A DNA stretch of 47,828 nucleotides, from positions 1 through 47,828 of the forward strand of contig NZ_JQKB01000040.1 of the NCBI RefSeq assembly GCF_000745835.1, given 5' to 3'. The DNA is from Belnapia moabensis DSM 16746. GTDB taxonomy: Bacteria > Pseudomonadota > Alphaproteobacteria > Acetobacterales > Acetobacteraceae. The translations under genes were made by a program, and so were the position numbers. How positions within the stretch are numbered: position 1 is the first letter of the stretch; every line of letters starts with the position of its first letter. The notes below the pieces were generated by a model that saw only the letters and a list, made by a program, of their open reading frames with translations, ran no database searches and had not been told where the DNA came from. Positions 15,722 to 25,131 of this stretch are shown here, in pieces.

Positions 15722-16746
15722 CCGCCCGCATCCCCTGCACCATCGTCACCGGCTTCCTCGGCGCCGGGAAGACGACCCTCATCCGCCACCTGCTCGAGCA
15801 TGCCGACGGCCGCCGCCTCGCCGTCATCGTCAACGAGTTCGGCGATGTCGGCATCGATGCCGAGATCCTGCGCGGCTGCGGCATCCCCGCCTGCGACGAG
15901 GCCGACATCGTCGAGCTGGCCAATGGCTGCCTCTGCTGCACCGTCGCCGACGACTTCGTCCCCGCCGTCGACGCGCTGCTCGCCCGCACCCCGCCGCCCG
16001 ACCACATCCTGATCGAGACCAGCGGCCTCGCCCTGCCAAAGCCGCTGGTCCAGGCCTTCCACTGGCCCGCCATCCGCAACCGGGTGACGGTCGATGGCGT
16101 CGTCGCCGTGGTCGATGGCGCCGCCCTCGCCGAGGGCCGCGTCGCCGCCGACCTTGCGGCGCTGGCCGCCCAGCGCGCCGCCGACCAGGCGCTCGACCAT
16201 GACGACCTGGTGGAGGAGGTCTTCGACGACCAGCTCGCCTGCGCCGACCTAGTCGTGCTCACCAAGGCCGACCTGCTCGACGAGGCCGGCCTCGCCCGCG
16301 CCCGCGCCGCGGTGGAGCGCGCCCTCCCCCGCGCCGTCGGCATCGTCACCAGCACCGCCGGCCGCATCGACCCTGCAGTGCTGCTCGGCCTCGGCCTCGG
16401 CACGGAGGACGACATCGCCAACCGCCCGACCCGGCACGATGCCGAGGAAGGCCACGACCACGACGATTTCGACAGCATCGTCCTCGACCTGCCCGAGCTT
16501 TCGGCCCCCGCCGACCTCGCCGCCCGCGTCACCCGGCTCTGCGCCCGGCCGGACGTGCTGCGCGCCAAGGGCTTCGCCGCCATCGCCGGCAAGCCGATGC
16601 GCCTGCTGGTCCAGGCCGTCGGCCCCCGCGTCAGCCACCATTTCGACCGCGCCTGGGGCGAGGCCGAACCGCGTCAGGGCCGCCTCGTCGTCATCGGCCT
16701 CAAGGGTTTCGACCAATCCGCCGCCGCCGAGGCCCTGGCCGGCTGA
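15718..16746 (+). CDS. cobW: CobW, COG0523 P-loop metallochaperone
   Basis: A 342-residue G3E GTPase. The Walker A motif is GFLGAGKTTL (12-21). The metal-binding CxCC is GCLCC (about 77-81), in front of the family's switch region ILIETSGLALP. LTKADLLD serves as the guanine-specificity motif. A His/Asp/Glu-rich loop (RHDAEEGHDHDD) sits before the CobW_C domain. CobW is needed for cobalamin synthesis and is thought to deliver cobalt to the CobNST chelatase. The gene overlaps the DUF1636 gene by 4 bases and is 4 bases from cobN, so chaperone and chelatase are made together under the riboswitch. Confidence 0.95.
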   Translation: MTARIPCTIVTGFLGAGKTTLIRHLLEHADGRRLAVIVNEFGDVGIDAEILRGCGIPACDEADIVELANGCLCCTVADDFVPAVDALLARTPPPDHILIETSGLALPKPLVQAFHWPAIRNRVTVDGVVAVVDGAALAEGRVAADLAALAAQRAADQALDHDDLVEEVFDDQLACADLVVLTKADLLDEAGLARARAAVERALPRAVGIVTSTAGRIDPAVLLGLGLGTEDDIANRPTRHDAEEGHDHDDFDSIVLDLPELSAPADLAARVTRLCARPDVLRAKGFAAIAGKPMRLLVQAVGPRVSHHFDRAWGEAEPRQGRLVVIGLKGFDQSAAAEALAG

Positions 16747-16750
16747 GCCG

Positions 16751-19700
16751 ATGCACATCCTCAACACCACCACCGCCGGCTTGGAGGAGTTGGCCGAGCC
16801 GGTCGACCTGCGCCAGAGCCCGGCGCCGATGGCGGTGCTGAGCTTCAGCGACAGCGACCTCGCCGGGCTGGCGGCGGCCTGCGAGGCGGAGCGCGCCACC
16901 CTCCCCGCCCTCCGCCTCGCCCCGTTGCGGCAGCTCCGCCACCCGATGTCGGTCGATCTCTGGCTCGACCGCACCGCCTCTGGCACGCGGGTGATCCTGC
17001 TCCGCCTGCTCGGCGGCCTCGACTGGTGGCGCTACGGCGCCGAGCAACTGGCGGACCTCTGCCGCACCCGCGGCATCGCCCTCGCCGTCCTCCCCGGCGA
17101 AGACCGCGACGACCCGCGGCTCCCCGCCCTCTCTACCCTGCCTTCCGCCGAATGCGACGCGCTGCTGGCCTACTTCCGCGAGGGCGGGCCCGACAACATG
17201 CGCGCCCTGCTGCGCCGCCTCGCCACCCATGCCGGCACCCCGCTTCCCGCCCCACCGCCCCGGCCGATGCCCCGCGCCGCCGGCTGGCTGCCCGCCGAGG
17301 GCACGGTCTCCATCGACCGCCTCGCCGCCAGCCTGCCGCCCGGCCGCCCGGTGGTGCCGATCCTCTTCTACCGCTCCGTCCTGCTCGCCGCCGACGCCGC
17401 CCCCATCGCCGCCCTGGCCGAAGCCCTCGCGGCCCGCGGCCTCGCCCCCGCCCCCATCTTCCTCGCCAGCCTGAAGGAGCCTGCCTCCCGCGAGGTGCTC
17501 CGCTCGGCCCTCGCCACCCTCGCGCCCGACCTCATCCTCACCACCACCGCCTTCGCCGAGGCGGAGGACCCGATCCTCCCCACCCCCGGCGTCCCCGTGC
17601 TGCAGGCGGTGATGGCGACGACCGCGCGCGAGGCCTGGCAGGCGAGCCCGCGCGGCCTCGGCGCCGCCGACCTGGCGATGCATGTCGTCCTGCCGGAGCT
17701 CGACGGCCGCATCCTCGCCGGCGCCATCGCCTTCAAGGCACCGGCCGGGGACCCAAGCTTCCCCCGCCAGGCCAACCGCCCCGAGCCCGACCGCATCGCC
17801 GCCCTGGCCGACCGCGCTGCGGCCTTGATCCACCTCCGCCGTACCCCACCCGCCGACCGTCGCCTCGCCCTTCTCCTGCCCGACTACCCCGGTGCCGGCG
17901 GCCGCACCGGCTATGCGGTCGGCCTCGACGTCCCCGCCAGCCTGCTCGCCCTCTGCGACGACCTCCGCTCCGCCGGCTACGCGCTCGCCCCGCCCCCCGC
18001 CGATGCCCGCAGCCTCCTTGCCGCCCTCGATGCGACGGTCCCCGGCCTCCCCCTCGCCACCTACCGCACCCTCCTGCCGCCCGCGCTGGCAGCGGCCATC
18101 GACGCCGCCTGGGGCCCGCCCGAGGCCGACCCCGATTGCCGCGACGGCGCCTTCCACCACCGCGCCCTCCGCCTCGGCGCCGTCACCATCGCCGTCGCCC
18201 CCGACCGCGGCCGCACCACCGAGCGCCGCGCCGAGTACCACGATCCCGCCCTGCCGCCGCGCCACGCCCTGCTCGCCTTCGGCCTCTGGCTGCGCCACGC
18301 GCTCGACATCCACGCCCTCGTCCATATGGGCGCCCACGGCACGCTCGAATGGCTGCCCGGCAAAGCCGTCGCCCTCTCCGCCGACTGCTTCCCGGAAGCC
18401 GTGCTCGGCCCGCTCCCCGTCCTCTACCCCTTCCTCGTCTCCAACCCCGGCGAGGCGGCCCAGGCGAAACGCCGCATCGCCGCCGTCACCCTCGGCCACC
18501 TACCGCCCCGCCTCGCCGGCCCCGGCCTCTCCGGCCCGGCCCGCGCGCTTGAGGCCCTGCTCGACGAATTCGCCGCCGCCGACGGGCTCGACCGCCGCCG
18601 CCGCGACCGCCTCGCCCGCCTCATCCACCAGGCCGCCGCCGAAGCCGCCCCCGGCACCCTCCCGCCCCTCGGCGACCAGCCCGACGAGGCGCTGCGCCGC
18701 CTCGACGCTTGGCTCTGCGACCTGAAGGAGCTGGCGATCAAGGACGGCCTCCACATTTTCGGCCGCGCCGATGCCGCCGACCCGCCCGAGCGCGCCGCCA
18801 GCGCCGCCGCCGAGCGTGCCGCCTTGCTCGCCGCCCTCGACGGCCGCCACATCGCGGCCGGCCCCGGCGGCGCCCCCGCCCGCGGCCGCACCGATGTCCT
18901 GCCCACCGGCCGCAACCTCTTCGCCGCCGACCCCCGCACCCTCCCCACCCCGACCGCCATGGAGCTCGGCCGCCTCGCCGCCGCCGAGGTGTTGAGCCTC
19001 TACCAGCAGGAGCAGGGCGAGATGCCCCGCAGCCTGGTACTCGACCTCTGGGGCAGCGCGACGCTGCGCACCGGCGGCGAGGAGATCGCCCAGGGCCTCG
19101 CCCTGATGGGCTGCCGCCCGCTTTGGGACGCCGGCACCGGCCGCGTCACCGGCATCGAGGTCCTGCCCCCCGCCAGCATGGGCTGCCCCCGGGTGGACGT
19201 GACCTGGCGCGTCTCCGGCCTGTTCCGCGACCTCTTCCCGGCGCAGATCGCGCTCATCGACACCGCCACCCGCGCCGTCGCCGCCCGCGACGAAAGCCCG
19301 GCCGAGAACCCGCTGGCGGCCGCCCACCGCGCCGGGGTGCCGCTCGCCCGCATCTTCGGCACCGCCCCCGGCGCCTATGGCGCAGGTCCCGAGGACGCGC
19401 TCGCCTCCGGCCGGTGGACCGCCCGCGAGGAACTGGGCCGCGCCTACCTCGCCGCCGCCTCCCACGCCTATGGCGGCCCCGCCGGCGAGGCGTCCCCCGC
19501 CCCCGGCGCCTTCGCCACCCGCCTGGCGGGGGCCGCCGCCCTGGTCCACACCGGCGACGACCCCGGCCGCGACCTGCTGGAGGGCGGCGCCGACGCTGCC
19601 CATATCGGCGGCTTCGCCTCGGCCGCCGCCCTGCTCGGCACCAGCCCGGCGCTGATCACCCTCGACACCACCGACCCCGCCCGCCCCCGCGCCCGCCCCT

Positions 19701-20023
19701 TGGCCGCCGCCCTCGCCCGCCTCGTCCAGGGCCGCGCCATCGCCCCCCGCTTCATCGCCGGGCAGATGCGCCACGGCCCCCGCGGCGCCGCCGAGCTGGC
19801 CGAGACGGTGGACCGCCTCGTCGCCTTCGCCGAGACCACCGACGCCGTCCCCAGCGCCTTGCTCGACCTCGTCCACGACGCCTATCTCGGCGACCCCGCC
19901 GTCCGCGCCTTCCTCCTCCACGAGAACCCCGCCGCCGCCCGCGCCATCGCGCTGCGCCTTGGCGATGCCCGCCGCCGCGGCCTCTGGCACCCCCGCCGCA
20001 ACGACCTGGAGCTTGGCCTGTGA
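16751..20023 (+). CDS. cobN: cobaltochelatase large subunit CobN
   Basis: A 1090-residue subunit of the aerobic, ATP-dependent cobaltochelatase that inserts Co2+ into hydrogenobyrinate a,c-diamide. The family signature HMGAHGTLEWLPGKAVALS is near residue 530. LYPFLVSNPGEAAQAKRR and the C-terminal RVDVTWRVSGLFRDLFP-type segment (around 820-830) are also present. CobN is homologous to the magnesium chelatase BchH subunit, but no bch genes are near. It is shorter than P. denitrificans CobN (about 1275 residues), within the range seen in other alphaproteobacteria. It needs the CobS and CobT AAA+/VWA partners, which are not in this window. The start at 16751 is 4 bases after cobW. Confidence 0.95.
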   Translation: MHILNTTTAGLEELAEPVDLRQSPAPMAVLSFSDSDLAGLAAACEAERATLPALRLAPLRQLRHPMSVDLWLDRTASGTRVILLRLLGGLDWWRYGAEQLADLCRTRGIALAVLPGEDRDDPRLPALSTLPSAECDALLAYFREGGPDNMRALLRRLATHAGTPLPAPPPRPMPRAAGWLPAEGTVSIDRLAASLPPGRPVVPILFYRSVLLAADAAPIAALAEALAARGLAPAPIFLASLKEPASREVLRSALATLAPDLILTTTAFAEAEDPILPTPGVPVLQAVMATTAREAWQASPRGLGAADLAMHVVLPELDGRILAGAIAFKAPAGDPSFPRQANRPEPDRIAALADRAAALIHLRRTPPADRRLALLLPDYPGAGGRTGYAVGLDVPASLLALCDDLRSAGYALAPPPADARSLLAALDATVPGLPLATYRTLLPPALAAAIDAAWGPPEADPDCRDGAFHHRALRLGAVTIAVAPDRGRTTERRAEYHDPALPPRHALLAFGLWLRHALDIHALVHMGAHGTLEWLPGKAVALSADCFPEAVLGPLPVLYPFLVSNPGEAAQAKRRIAAVTLGHLPPRLAGPGLSGPARALEALLDEFAAADGLDRRRRDRLARLIHQAAAEAAPGTLPPLGDQPDEALRRLDAWLCDLKELAIKDGLHIFGRADAADPPERAASAAAERAALLAALDGRHIAAGPGGAPARGRTDVLPTGRNLFAADPRTLPTPTAMELGRLAAAEVLSLYQQEQGEMPRSLVLDLWGSATLRTGGEEIAQGLALMGCRPLWDAGTGRVTGIEVLPPASMGCPRVDVTWRVSGLFRDLFPAQIALIDTATRAVAARDESPAENPLAAAHRAGVPLARIFGTAPGAYGAGPEDALASGRWTAREELGRAYLAAASHAYGGPAGEASPAPGAFATRLAGAAALVHTGDDPGRDLLEGGADAAHIGGFASAAALLGTSPALITLDTTDPARPRARPLAAALARLVQGRAIAPRFIAGQMRHGPRGAAELAETVDRLVAFAETTDAVPSALLDLVHDAYLGDPAVRAFLLHENPAAARAIALRLGDARRRGLWHPRRNDLELGL

Positions 20024-21099
20024 CGCCCCGCGGCGCCTGCCCCAGCCTCGCCGCCCCGATGCCGACCGGCGACGGCCTGCTCGCCCGCATCCCCGCCGGC
20101 CCCATGCCCCCCGCCCGCTGGATCACGCTGGCCGAAGCCGCCGCCCGCCACGGCAACGGCCTCATCGAGATCACCGCCCGCGGCAACCTCCAGATCCGCG
20201 GCCTGCACCCGACAACGGTCATCCCCTTCACCGAGGCCATCGGCACCGGCTGGCCCACCGACCCGCTCGTCACCCACTCCCCCCTCGCCGGCCTGGACCC
20301 CACCGAACAGGCCGACCCCCGCCCCCTGGCCGCGGCCATCCGCGCCGCCACTCCAGCCCTGCCGCCGAAATTCGCCATCGCCGTCGATGGCGGCGGCGCC
20401 CTGCATCTCGACGCCCTCGCCGCCGATCTCCGCCTGACCGCCACCGCCACCGGCTGGACCCTCCAGCACGGCGACACCCTCCTGCCCCCGCTGCCTGAGG
20501 CCGAAGCCCTCGCCGCCCTTCTGGCCGCCCTCGCCGACCCCACCCGCCGCAGCCGCCTCCCCCTCGCCCCACGCCCGCCCGCCGAACCGCTTGGCCTCCA
20601 CCCCCTGCGCCACGGCCTCGCCCTCGGCATCGCCGGCGCCTTCGAGGCCCCCCGCCTCGCCGCCTATGCCGAAGCCGCCGCCACCGCCGGCGCCACCGCC
20701 TTGACCGGCGCCCCCGGCCGCGCCCTGCTCGCCATCGGCCCGCTGACGCCCGGCCCGTTGCTCGAAACCGCCCACCGCCTCGGCCTCATCACCCAACCCG
20801 ACGACCCCCGCCGCCGCATCGCCGCCTGCGCCGGCCGCCCCGCCTGCGCCTCGGCCGCGATCGCCACCCGCCCCCTCGCCGAAGCCCTCGCCCCGCATGT
20901 GCCGCCCGGCCTCGCCCTGCACCTCTCCGGCTGCCCCAAGGGCTGCGCCCATCCGGGCCGCGCCGCCCTCACCCTGGTCGGGCTCGACGGCCGCATCGGC
21001 CTCGTGCCCGGCGGCACCGCGCGTGATAGGCCAACGCGCATGCTCGATGCCGAGGCCCTCCCCGACCTGATCGCCCTGATGCAGGACGCCGCGCCATGA
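20020..21099 (+). CDS. cobG: precorrin-3B synthase
   Basis: A 359-residue nitrite/sulfite-reductase-like protein that oxygenates precorrin-3A to precorrin-3B using O2. It shows duplicated ferredoxin-like half domains (GLLARIPAGPMPP ... NGLIEITARGNLQIRG). The [4Fe-4S] cysteines are in CAGRPAC (x5 spacing) and SGCPKGC (x3 spacing), at about 269-275 and 309-313. It is the hallmark of the aerobic route. The start is GTG at 20020, which overlaps the cobN stop as GTGA; no ATG in frame is closer to the conserved N-terminus. No CobZ-type replacement is seen. Confidence 0.92.
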   Translation: MTPRGACPSLAAPMPTGDGLLARIPAGPMPPARWITLAEAAARHGNGLIEITARGNLQIRGLHPTTVIPFTEAIGTGWPTDPLVTHSPLAGLDPTEQADPRPLAAAIRAATPALPPKFAIAVDGGGALHLDALAADLRLTATATGWTLQHGDTLLPPLPEAEALAALLAALADPTRRSRLPLAPRPPAEPLGLHPLRHGLALGIAGAFEAPRLAAYAEAAATAGATALTGAPGRALLAIGPLTPGPLLETAHRLGLITQPDDPRRRIAACAGRPACASAAIATRPLAEALAPHVPPGLALHLSGCPKGCAHPGRAALTLVGLDGRIGLVPGGTARDRPTRMLDAEALPDLIALMQDAAP

Positions 21100-21722
21100 C
21101 CGACTACATCCGCGACGGCGCGGCCATCTACCGCCGCTCCTTCGCCATCATTCGCGAGGAAGCCGACCTCGCCGGCTTCTCCCCTGAGGAGGCGGAGGTC
21201 GCCATCCGCATGATCCACGCCTGCGGCATGGTCGAGGCCGCCCGTTACATCGCCTTCGCCCCCGGCCTGGTCGAGGCCGCCCGCACCGCGCTCGCCGCTG
21301 GCGCCCCCATCCTCTGCGACGCGCAGATGGTCGCCCACGGCGTCACCCGCGCCCGCCTCCCCGCCGCGAACGAGGTGATCTGCACCCTCCAGGACCCCCG
21401 CACCCCTGCGCTGGCCACAGCGCAGAGCACCACCCGCTCGGCGGCGGCGATATCGCTCTGGGGCGAGCGCCTCGGCGGCGCGCTGGTCGCCATCGGCAAC
21501 GCCCCCACCGCCCTCTTCCACCTCCTCGAGATGCTGGAAGCCGGCGCCCCCCGCCCCGCCGCCATCCTCGGCATGCCGGTCGGCTTCGTCGGCGCCGCCG
21601 AATCGAAGCAGGCGCTGGAGGAGAGCCGCCTCGGCATCCCCTGGGCCATCGTCCGCGGCCGGCTCGGCGGCAGCGCGATGACCGCCGCCGCCGTCAACGC
21701 CCTCGCCAGGCCCGGCTTATGA
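21096..21722 (+). CDS. cobH: precorrin-8X methylmutase
   Basis: A 208-residue enzyme that moves the C-11 methyl group to C-12, giving hydrogenobyrinate. The proposed catalytic His is His41 in RMIHACGM (His43 in P. denitrificans CobH). The family segments GAPILCDAQMVAHGVTRARLP, TRSAAAISLW, AIGNAPTALFHLLE and GMPVGFVGAAESKQALEE are all present. Length is typical. It overlaps both neighbours by 4 bases (ATGA) in the cobG-cobH-cobI run. Confidence 0.97.
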   Translation: MTDYIRDGAAIYRRSFAIIREEADLAGFSPEEAEVAIRMIHACGMVEAARYIAFAPGLVEAARTALAAGAPILCDAQMVAHGVTRARLPAANEVICTLQDPRTPALATAQSTTRSAAAISLWGERLGGALVAIGNAPTALFHLLEMLEAGAPRPAAILGMPVGFVGAAESKQALEESRLGIPWAIVRGRLGGSAMTAAAVNALARPGL

Positions 21723-22441
21723 CGGGCCGCCTCTACGGCCTCGGCACCGGCCCCGGCGACCCGGAGCTGCTGACGCTGAAGGCCGCCCGCATCCTCGATT
21801 CCGTCGATGTCATCGCGCATTTCGCCAAGCGCGGCGCCCCCGGCAATGCCCGCCGCACCGTCGCCGCCCGCCTGCGCGCCGAGGCGATCGAGCTGCCCCT
21901 CCTCTACCCCGTCACCACCGAACTCCCGCGCCACTCCGCCGACTACCGCGCCCAGATCGAGGAATTCTACGCGGCCTCCGCCGCCGCCGTCGCCGCGCAT
22001 CTCGAGGCCGGGCGCAGCGTCGCCGTGCTGAGCGAGGGCGACCCGCTCTTCTACGGCTCCTACATGCACCTGCATGTCCGCCTCGCCCCGCACTACCCGA
22101 CCGAGGTGGTGCCGGGCGTGACCGGCATGTCCGCCTGCTGGTCCATGGCCGGCACGCCCGTCGCGCAGGGCGACGACGTGCTGATGGTCCTCCCCGGCAT
22201 GCTGGACGACGCCGAGCTGCGCCGCCGCCTCGCCACCGCCGAGGCCGTCGTCATCATGAAGGTCGGCCGCAACCTCCCCCGCATCCGTGCCGCGCTGGCC
22301 GCGACCGGCCGCCTCGACGGCGCGATCTATGTCGAGCGCGGCAGCATGGACGCCGCCGCCGTCCTGCCGCTCGCCGCCCGCGACGACACGCCCGCGCCCT
22401 ATTTCTCCATCGTCCTCGTCCCCGGCTGGGCCGGCGTATGA
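21719..22441 (+). CDS. cobI: precorrin-2 C20-methyltransferase
   Basis: A 240-residue SAM-dependent corrinoid methyltransferase of the tetrapyrrole methylase fold. The N-terminal GLGTGPGDPELLTLKAARIL (6-25) and SEGDPLFYGSYMHL (about 102-115) are typical of CobI/CbiL. VVPGVTGMSACWSMAGTP and MKVGRNLPRIR follow. It methylates C-20 of precorrin-2 to give precorrin-3A, the substrate of CobG encoded just upstream. ATGA overlaps with cobH and cobJ show translational coupling. Confidence 0.96.
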   Translation: MTGRLYGLGTGPGDPELLTLKAARILDSVDVIAHFAKRGAPGNARRTVAARLRAEAIELPLLYPVTTELPRHSADYRAQIEEFYAASAAAVAAHLEAGRSVAVLSEGDPLFYGSYMHLHVRLAPHYPTEVVPGVTGMSACWSMAGTPVAQGDDVLMVLPGMLDDAELRRRLATAEAVVIMKVGRNLPRIRAALAATGRLDGAIYVERGSMDAAAVLPLAARDDTPAPYFSIVLVPGWAGV

Positions 22442-23190
22442 GCCGCCTCGACGTAATCGGCCTCGGCCCCGGCGGCGCCGGCCTCCGCACGCCGGACGCG
22501 GAAGCCGCCCTTGCCTCGGCCGCGATGCTCTTCGGCTACGGCCCCTATCTCGACCGCGTGCCGCCGCGCCCCGGCCAGTCCCGCAACCCCTCCGACAACC
22601 GCGTCGAGCTCGCCCGCGCCCAGGCCGCCCTGGCCGCCGCCGCGGAAGGCGCCCCCGTCGCCATGGTCACCGGCGGCGACCCCGGCGTCTTCGCCATGGC
22701 CGCCGCGGTCTGCGAGGCGATCGAGTCCGGCCCGCCCGAATGGCGCGCCATCGACCTCGCCATCCACCCCGGCGTCACCGCCATGCTGGCGCTCGCCGCC
22801 CGCACCGGCGCCCCGCTCGGCGCCGATTTCTGCGTCCTCTCCCTCTCCGACAACCTGAAGCCCTGGCCGCTGATCGAACGCCGCCTCGCCGCCGCCGCCG
22901 GCGCCGGCTTCGCCCTCGCCCTGTACAACCCGATCAGCCGCGCCCGCCCCTGGCAACTCGGCGCCGCCCTCGCCCTGCTGCGCACCCACCTGCCGGCGAC
23001 GACGCCCGTCATCTTCGGCCGCGCCATCGCCCGCCCCGACGAGGCCATCCGCATCACCACCCTCGCCGAGGCCGACCCGCTCTGGGCCGACATGGCGACC
23101 TGCCTGCTGATCGGCACCGCCGAAACCCGCCTCGTCCCCCGCGCGGGCCGCCCGCCCTTGGTCTACACCCCGCGCCGCGCCGCCCAATGA
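22438..23190 (+). CDS. cobJ: precorrin-3B C17-methyltransferase
   Basis: A 250-residue tetrapyrrole methylase. It has VIGLGPGG at the N-terminus, GYGPYLDRVPP, MVTGGDPGVFAMAAAV (about 75-90) and LSLSDNLKPWPLIERRL. NPISRARPWQLGAA and the conserved GTAETRL near the end are also present. It methylates C-17 with ring contraction to precorrin-4. It is the last gene of the contiguous riboswitch run. Its final 28 bases overlap the end of the convergent cobK gene. Confidence 0.96.
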   Translation: MSRLDVIGLGPGGAGLRTPDAEAALASAAMLFGYGPYLDRVPPRPGQSRNPSDNRVELARAQAALAAAAEGAPVAMVTGGDPGVFAMAAAVCEAIESGPPEWRAIDLAIHPGVTAMLALAARTGAPLGADFCVLSLSDNLKPWPLIERRLAAAAGAGFALALYNPISRARPWQLGAALALLRTHLPATTPVIFGRAIARPDEAIRITTLAEADPLWADMATCLLIGTAETRLVPRAGRPPLVYTPRRAAQ

Positions 23191-23912
23191 CCGACCCACT
23201 CCCGCGCCGCCGCCACCGAGCCGATCGAGGGCACCTCCGGCAGCACCGGCCGCGCCAGCATCACGACGCGAACCCCAAGCTCCCGCGCCGCCACGATCTT
23301 CCCATAGGTCGCATCGCCCCCGCTGTTCTTGCAGACGATGGCTTCGATGCGATGCCCCTCCAGCATCGCCCGCTCCTCTCCGGCATCGAACGGCCCGCGC
23401 CCCAGCAGATACACGGCCCTTGGCACCCCAAGCTTGGGCTCGACCGGATCGACGCTGCGGATGAGATAGCTGTGCCGCGGCGCCTCGGCGAACCCCGCCA
23501 CCTCCTGCCGCCCGAGCGCCAGGAACACCCGCCGCGGCACCTCCCCCAAGGCCGCGACGGCCGCCCTGACATCGGCCACCTCCACCCAATCATCCCCCTC
23601 GACGCGCTGCCAAGCCGGCCGCCGCACCGCCAGCAGCGCAACGCCCGCGATGCGGGCCGCCTCCGCCGCATGCGCCGAGATGGTCGCCGCATAGGGATGC
23701 GTCGCATCCACCAGCAGCCCGACCCGCTCCGCCCGCAGATGCTCGGCCAGCCCCGCCACCCCGCCGAAGCCCCCCACCCGCACCGGCACCGGCTGCCGCG
23801 CCGGCACCGCCGTCCGCCCGGCCAGCGACAAGGTCACGTCGAACCCCGCCAGCGTCCCGGCCAGCTCCCGCGCCTCGGTCGTCCCGCCCAGGATGAGGAT
23901 GCGTCGCGTCAT
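23163..23912 (-). CDS. cobK: precorrin-6A reductase
   Basis: A 249-residue NADPH-dependent reductase of the CbiJ/CobK family that reduces precorrin-6A to precorrin-6B. The N-terminal RRILILGGTTEARELAGTLA (3-22) fits the nucleotide-binding start. DATHPYAATISAHAAEAA, LGRQEVAGF and IVCKNSGGDATYGKI (about 190-204) are further family marks. It is a single minus-strand gene between plus-strand cobJ and cobL. Its ATG (23912-23910) overlaps the ATG of cobL (23911-23913) in a shared CATG, so its promoter must lie within the cobL coding region. Regulation by the riboswitch is therefore unlikely. Confidence 0.95.
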   Translation of the reverse strand: MTRRILILGGTTEARELAGTLAGFDVTLSLAGRTAVPARQPVPVRVGGFGGVAGLAEHLRAERVGLLVDATHPYAATISAHAAEAARIAGVALLAVRRPAWQRVEGDDWVEVADVRAAVAALGEVPRRVFLALGRQEVAGFAEAPRHSYLIRSVDPVEPKLGVPRAVYLLGRGPFDAGEERAMLEGHRIEAIVCKNSGGDATYGKIVAARELGVRVVMLARPVLPEVPSIGSVAAAREWVGHWAARRGV

Positions 23913-25131
23913 GGCTGAGCCATCCCAGGGATCGCCCTGGCTGTCCATCATCGGCCTCGGCGAGGAGGGCATCGCCGGCCTCTCCCCCGCCGCCGCCGAA
24001 CGCCTTTCGGCGGCGAGGCTCGTCTTCGGCGGCGCACGCCACCTCGCCCTCGCCCGCCCGCTGCTGCGCGGCGAGGCCCGCCCCTGGCCGAGCCCCTTCA
24101 GCATCGCGCCCGTATTGGCCGCCCGCGGCCGATCGGTCGCCGTCCTCGCCTCCGGTGACCCGATGCTGCACGGCGTCGGCGCCACCCTGCTCCGCGCCAT
24201 CCCGGCCGAGGAGGCGCTGGTCCTCCCCGCACCCTCCGCCTTCAGCCTCGCCGCCGCCCGCCTCGGCTGGCCTTTGGCCGAGGTGACGACCCTCTCGCTC
24301 CACGCCCGCCCGCAGCAGGCGCTGCGCCCCCATCTCCACCCCGGCGCCCGCCTCCTGGTGCTGACCTCCGACGCCACCTCCCCCGCCGCCATCGCCGCGA
24401 TGCTGACGGCCGACGGCTTCGGCGGGAGTGCGGTGACGGTCCTCGAAGCCCTCGGCGGCCCGCAGGAGCGCATCCGCCGGACAACGGCGCAGGGCTTCGC
24501 CCTCCCCGACATCCACCCCCTCAACCTGCTCGCCCTGGAGATCGCCGCCGCTCCCGGTGCCTGCCCAATCCCCCGCACCCCCGGCCTGCCCGACGCCGCC
24601 TTCGAGCATGACGGCCAGATCACCAAGCGCGAGATCCGCGCCCTCACCCTCTCGTCGCTGGCGCCGCTGCGTGGCGAGCTGCTCTGGGATATCGGCGCCG
24701 GCGCCGGCTCCATCGCCATCGAATGGATGCTGGCCGACCCCTCCCTCCGCGCCGTCGCCATCGAGCCCCGCCCCGACCGCGCCGCCCGCATCCGCCGCAA
24801 CGCCCTCGCCCTCGGCGTCCCCGCCCTGCGCATCGTCGAAGGCCCGGCCCCCACCGCCCTCGCCGGCCTTCCGACACCATCGGCCATCTTCCTCGGCGGC
24901 GGCGCCACCGATCCCGGCGTGATGGACGCCGCCCTCGCCGCCCTCCCCCCCGGCGGCCGCCTCGTCGCCAACGCCATCACGCTTGAGACCGAGGCGCTGC
25001 TCCTCGCCCGCCATGCCACCCTCGGCGGCGACCTTCTCCGCCTGGCCGTCAGCCGCGCCTCACCGGTCGGCGGGATGACCGGCTGGCGCCCCGCCATGCC
25101 CGTCACCCAATGGTCCTGGCGGAAGCCATGA
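23911..25131 (+). CDS. cobL: precorrin-6Y C5,15-methyltransferase (decarboxylating)
   Basis: A 406-residue two-domain enzyme. The N-terminal half (CbiE-like) is a tetrapyrrole methylase with SIIGLGEEGIAGLSPAAAERL and ASGDPMLHGVGATLL. The C-terminal half (CbiT-like) is a class I methyltransferase with LWDIGAGAGSIAIEWM (about 250-266) and IFLGGGATDPGVMDAAL. It methylates C-5 and C-15 and decarboxylates the ring C acetate. The start is taken at 23911; an in-frame ATG at 23893 would add only MRMRRV. It heads the cobL-cobE-cobM run with ATGA overlaps and no visible promoter other than read-through from cobJ or sequence within cobK. Confidence 0.95.
   Translation: MAEPSQGSPWLSIIGLGEEGIAGLSPAAAERLSAARLVFGGARHLALARPLLRGEARPWPSPFSIAPVLAARGRSVAVLASGDPMLHGVGATLLRAIPAEEALVLPAPSAFSLAAARLGWPLAEVTTLSLHARPQQALRPHLHPGARLLVLTSDATSPAAIAAMLTADGFGGSAVTVLEALGGPQERIRRTTAQGFALPDIHPLNLLALEIAAAPGACPIPRTPGLPDAAFEHDGQITKREIRALTLSSLAPLRGELLWDIGAGAGSIAIEWMLADPSLRAVAIEPRPDRAARIRRNALALGVPALRIVEGPAPTALAGLPTPSAIFLGGGATDPGVMDAALAALPPGGRLVANAITLETEALLLARHATLGGDLLRLAVSRASPVGGMTGWRPAMPVTQWSWRKP

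Noticed and set aside
16700-18499. Minus-strand open frame of 599 codons opposite cobN
   Set aside because: Gly/Glu/Ala-rich composition from the complementary codons of a GC-rich gene; no motif and the sense strand is clearly CobN.
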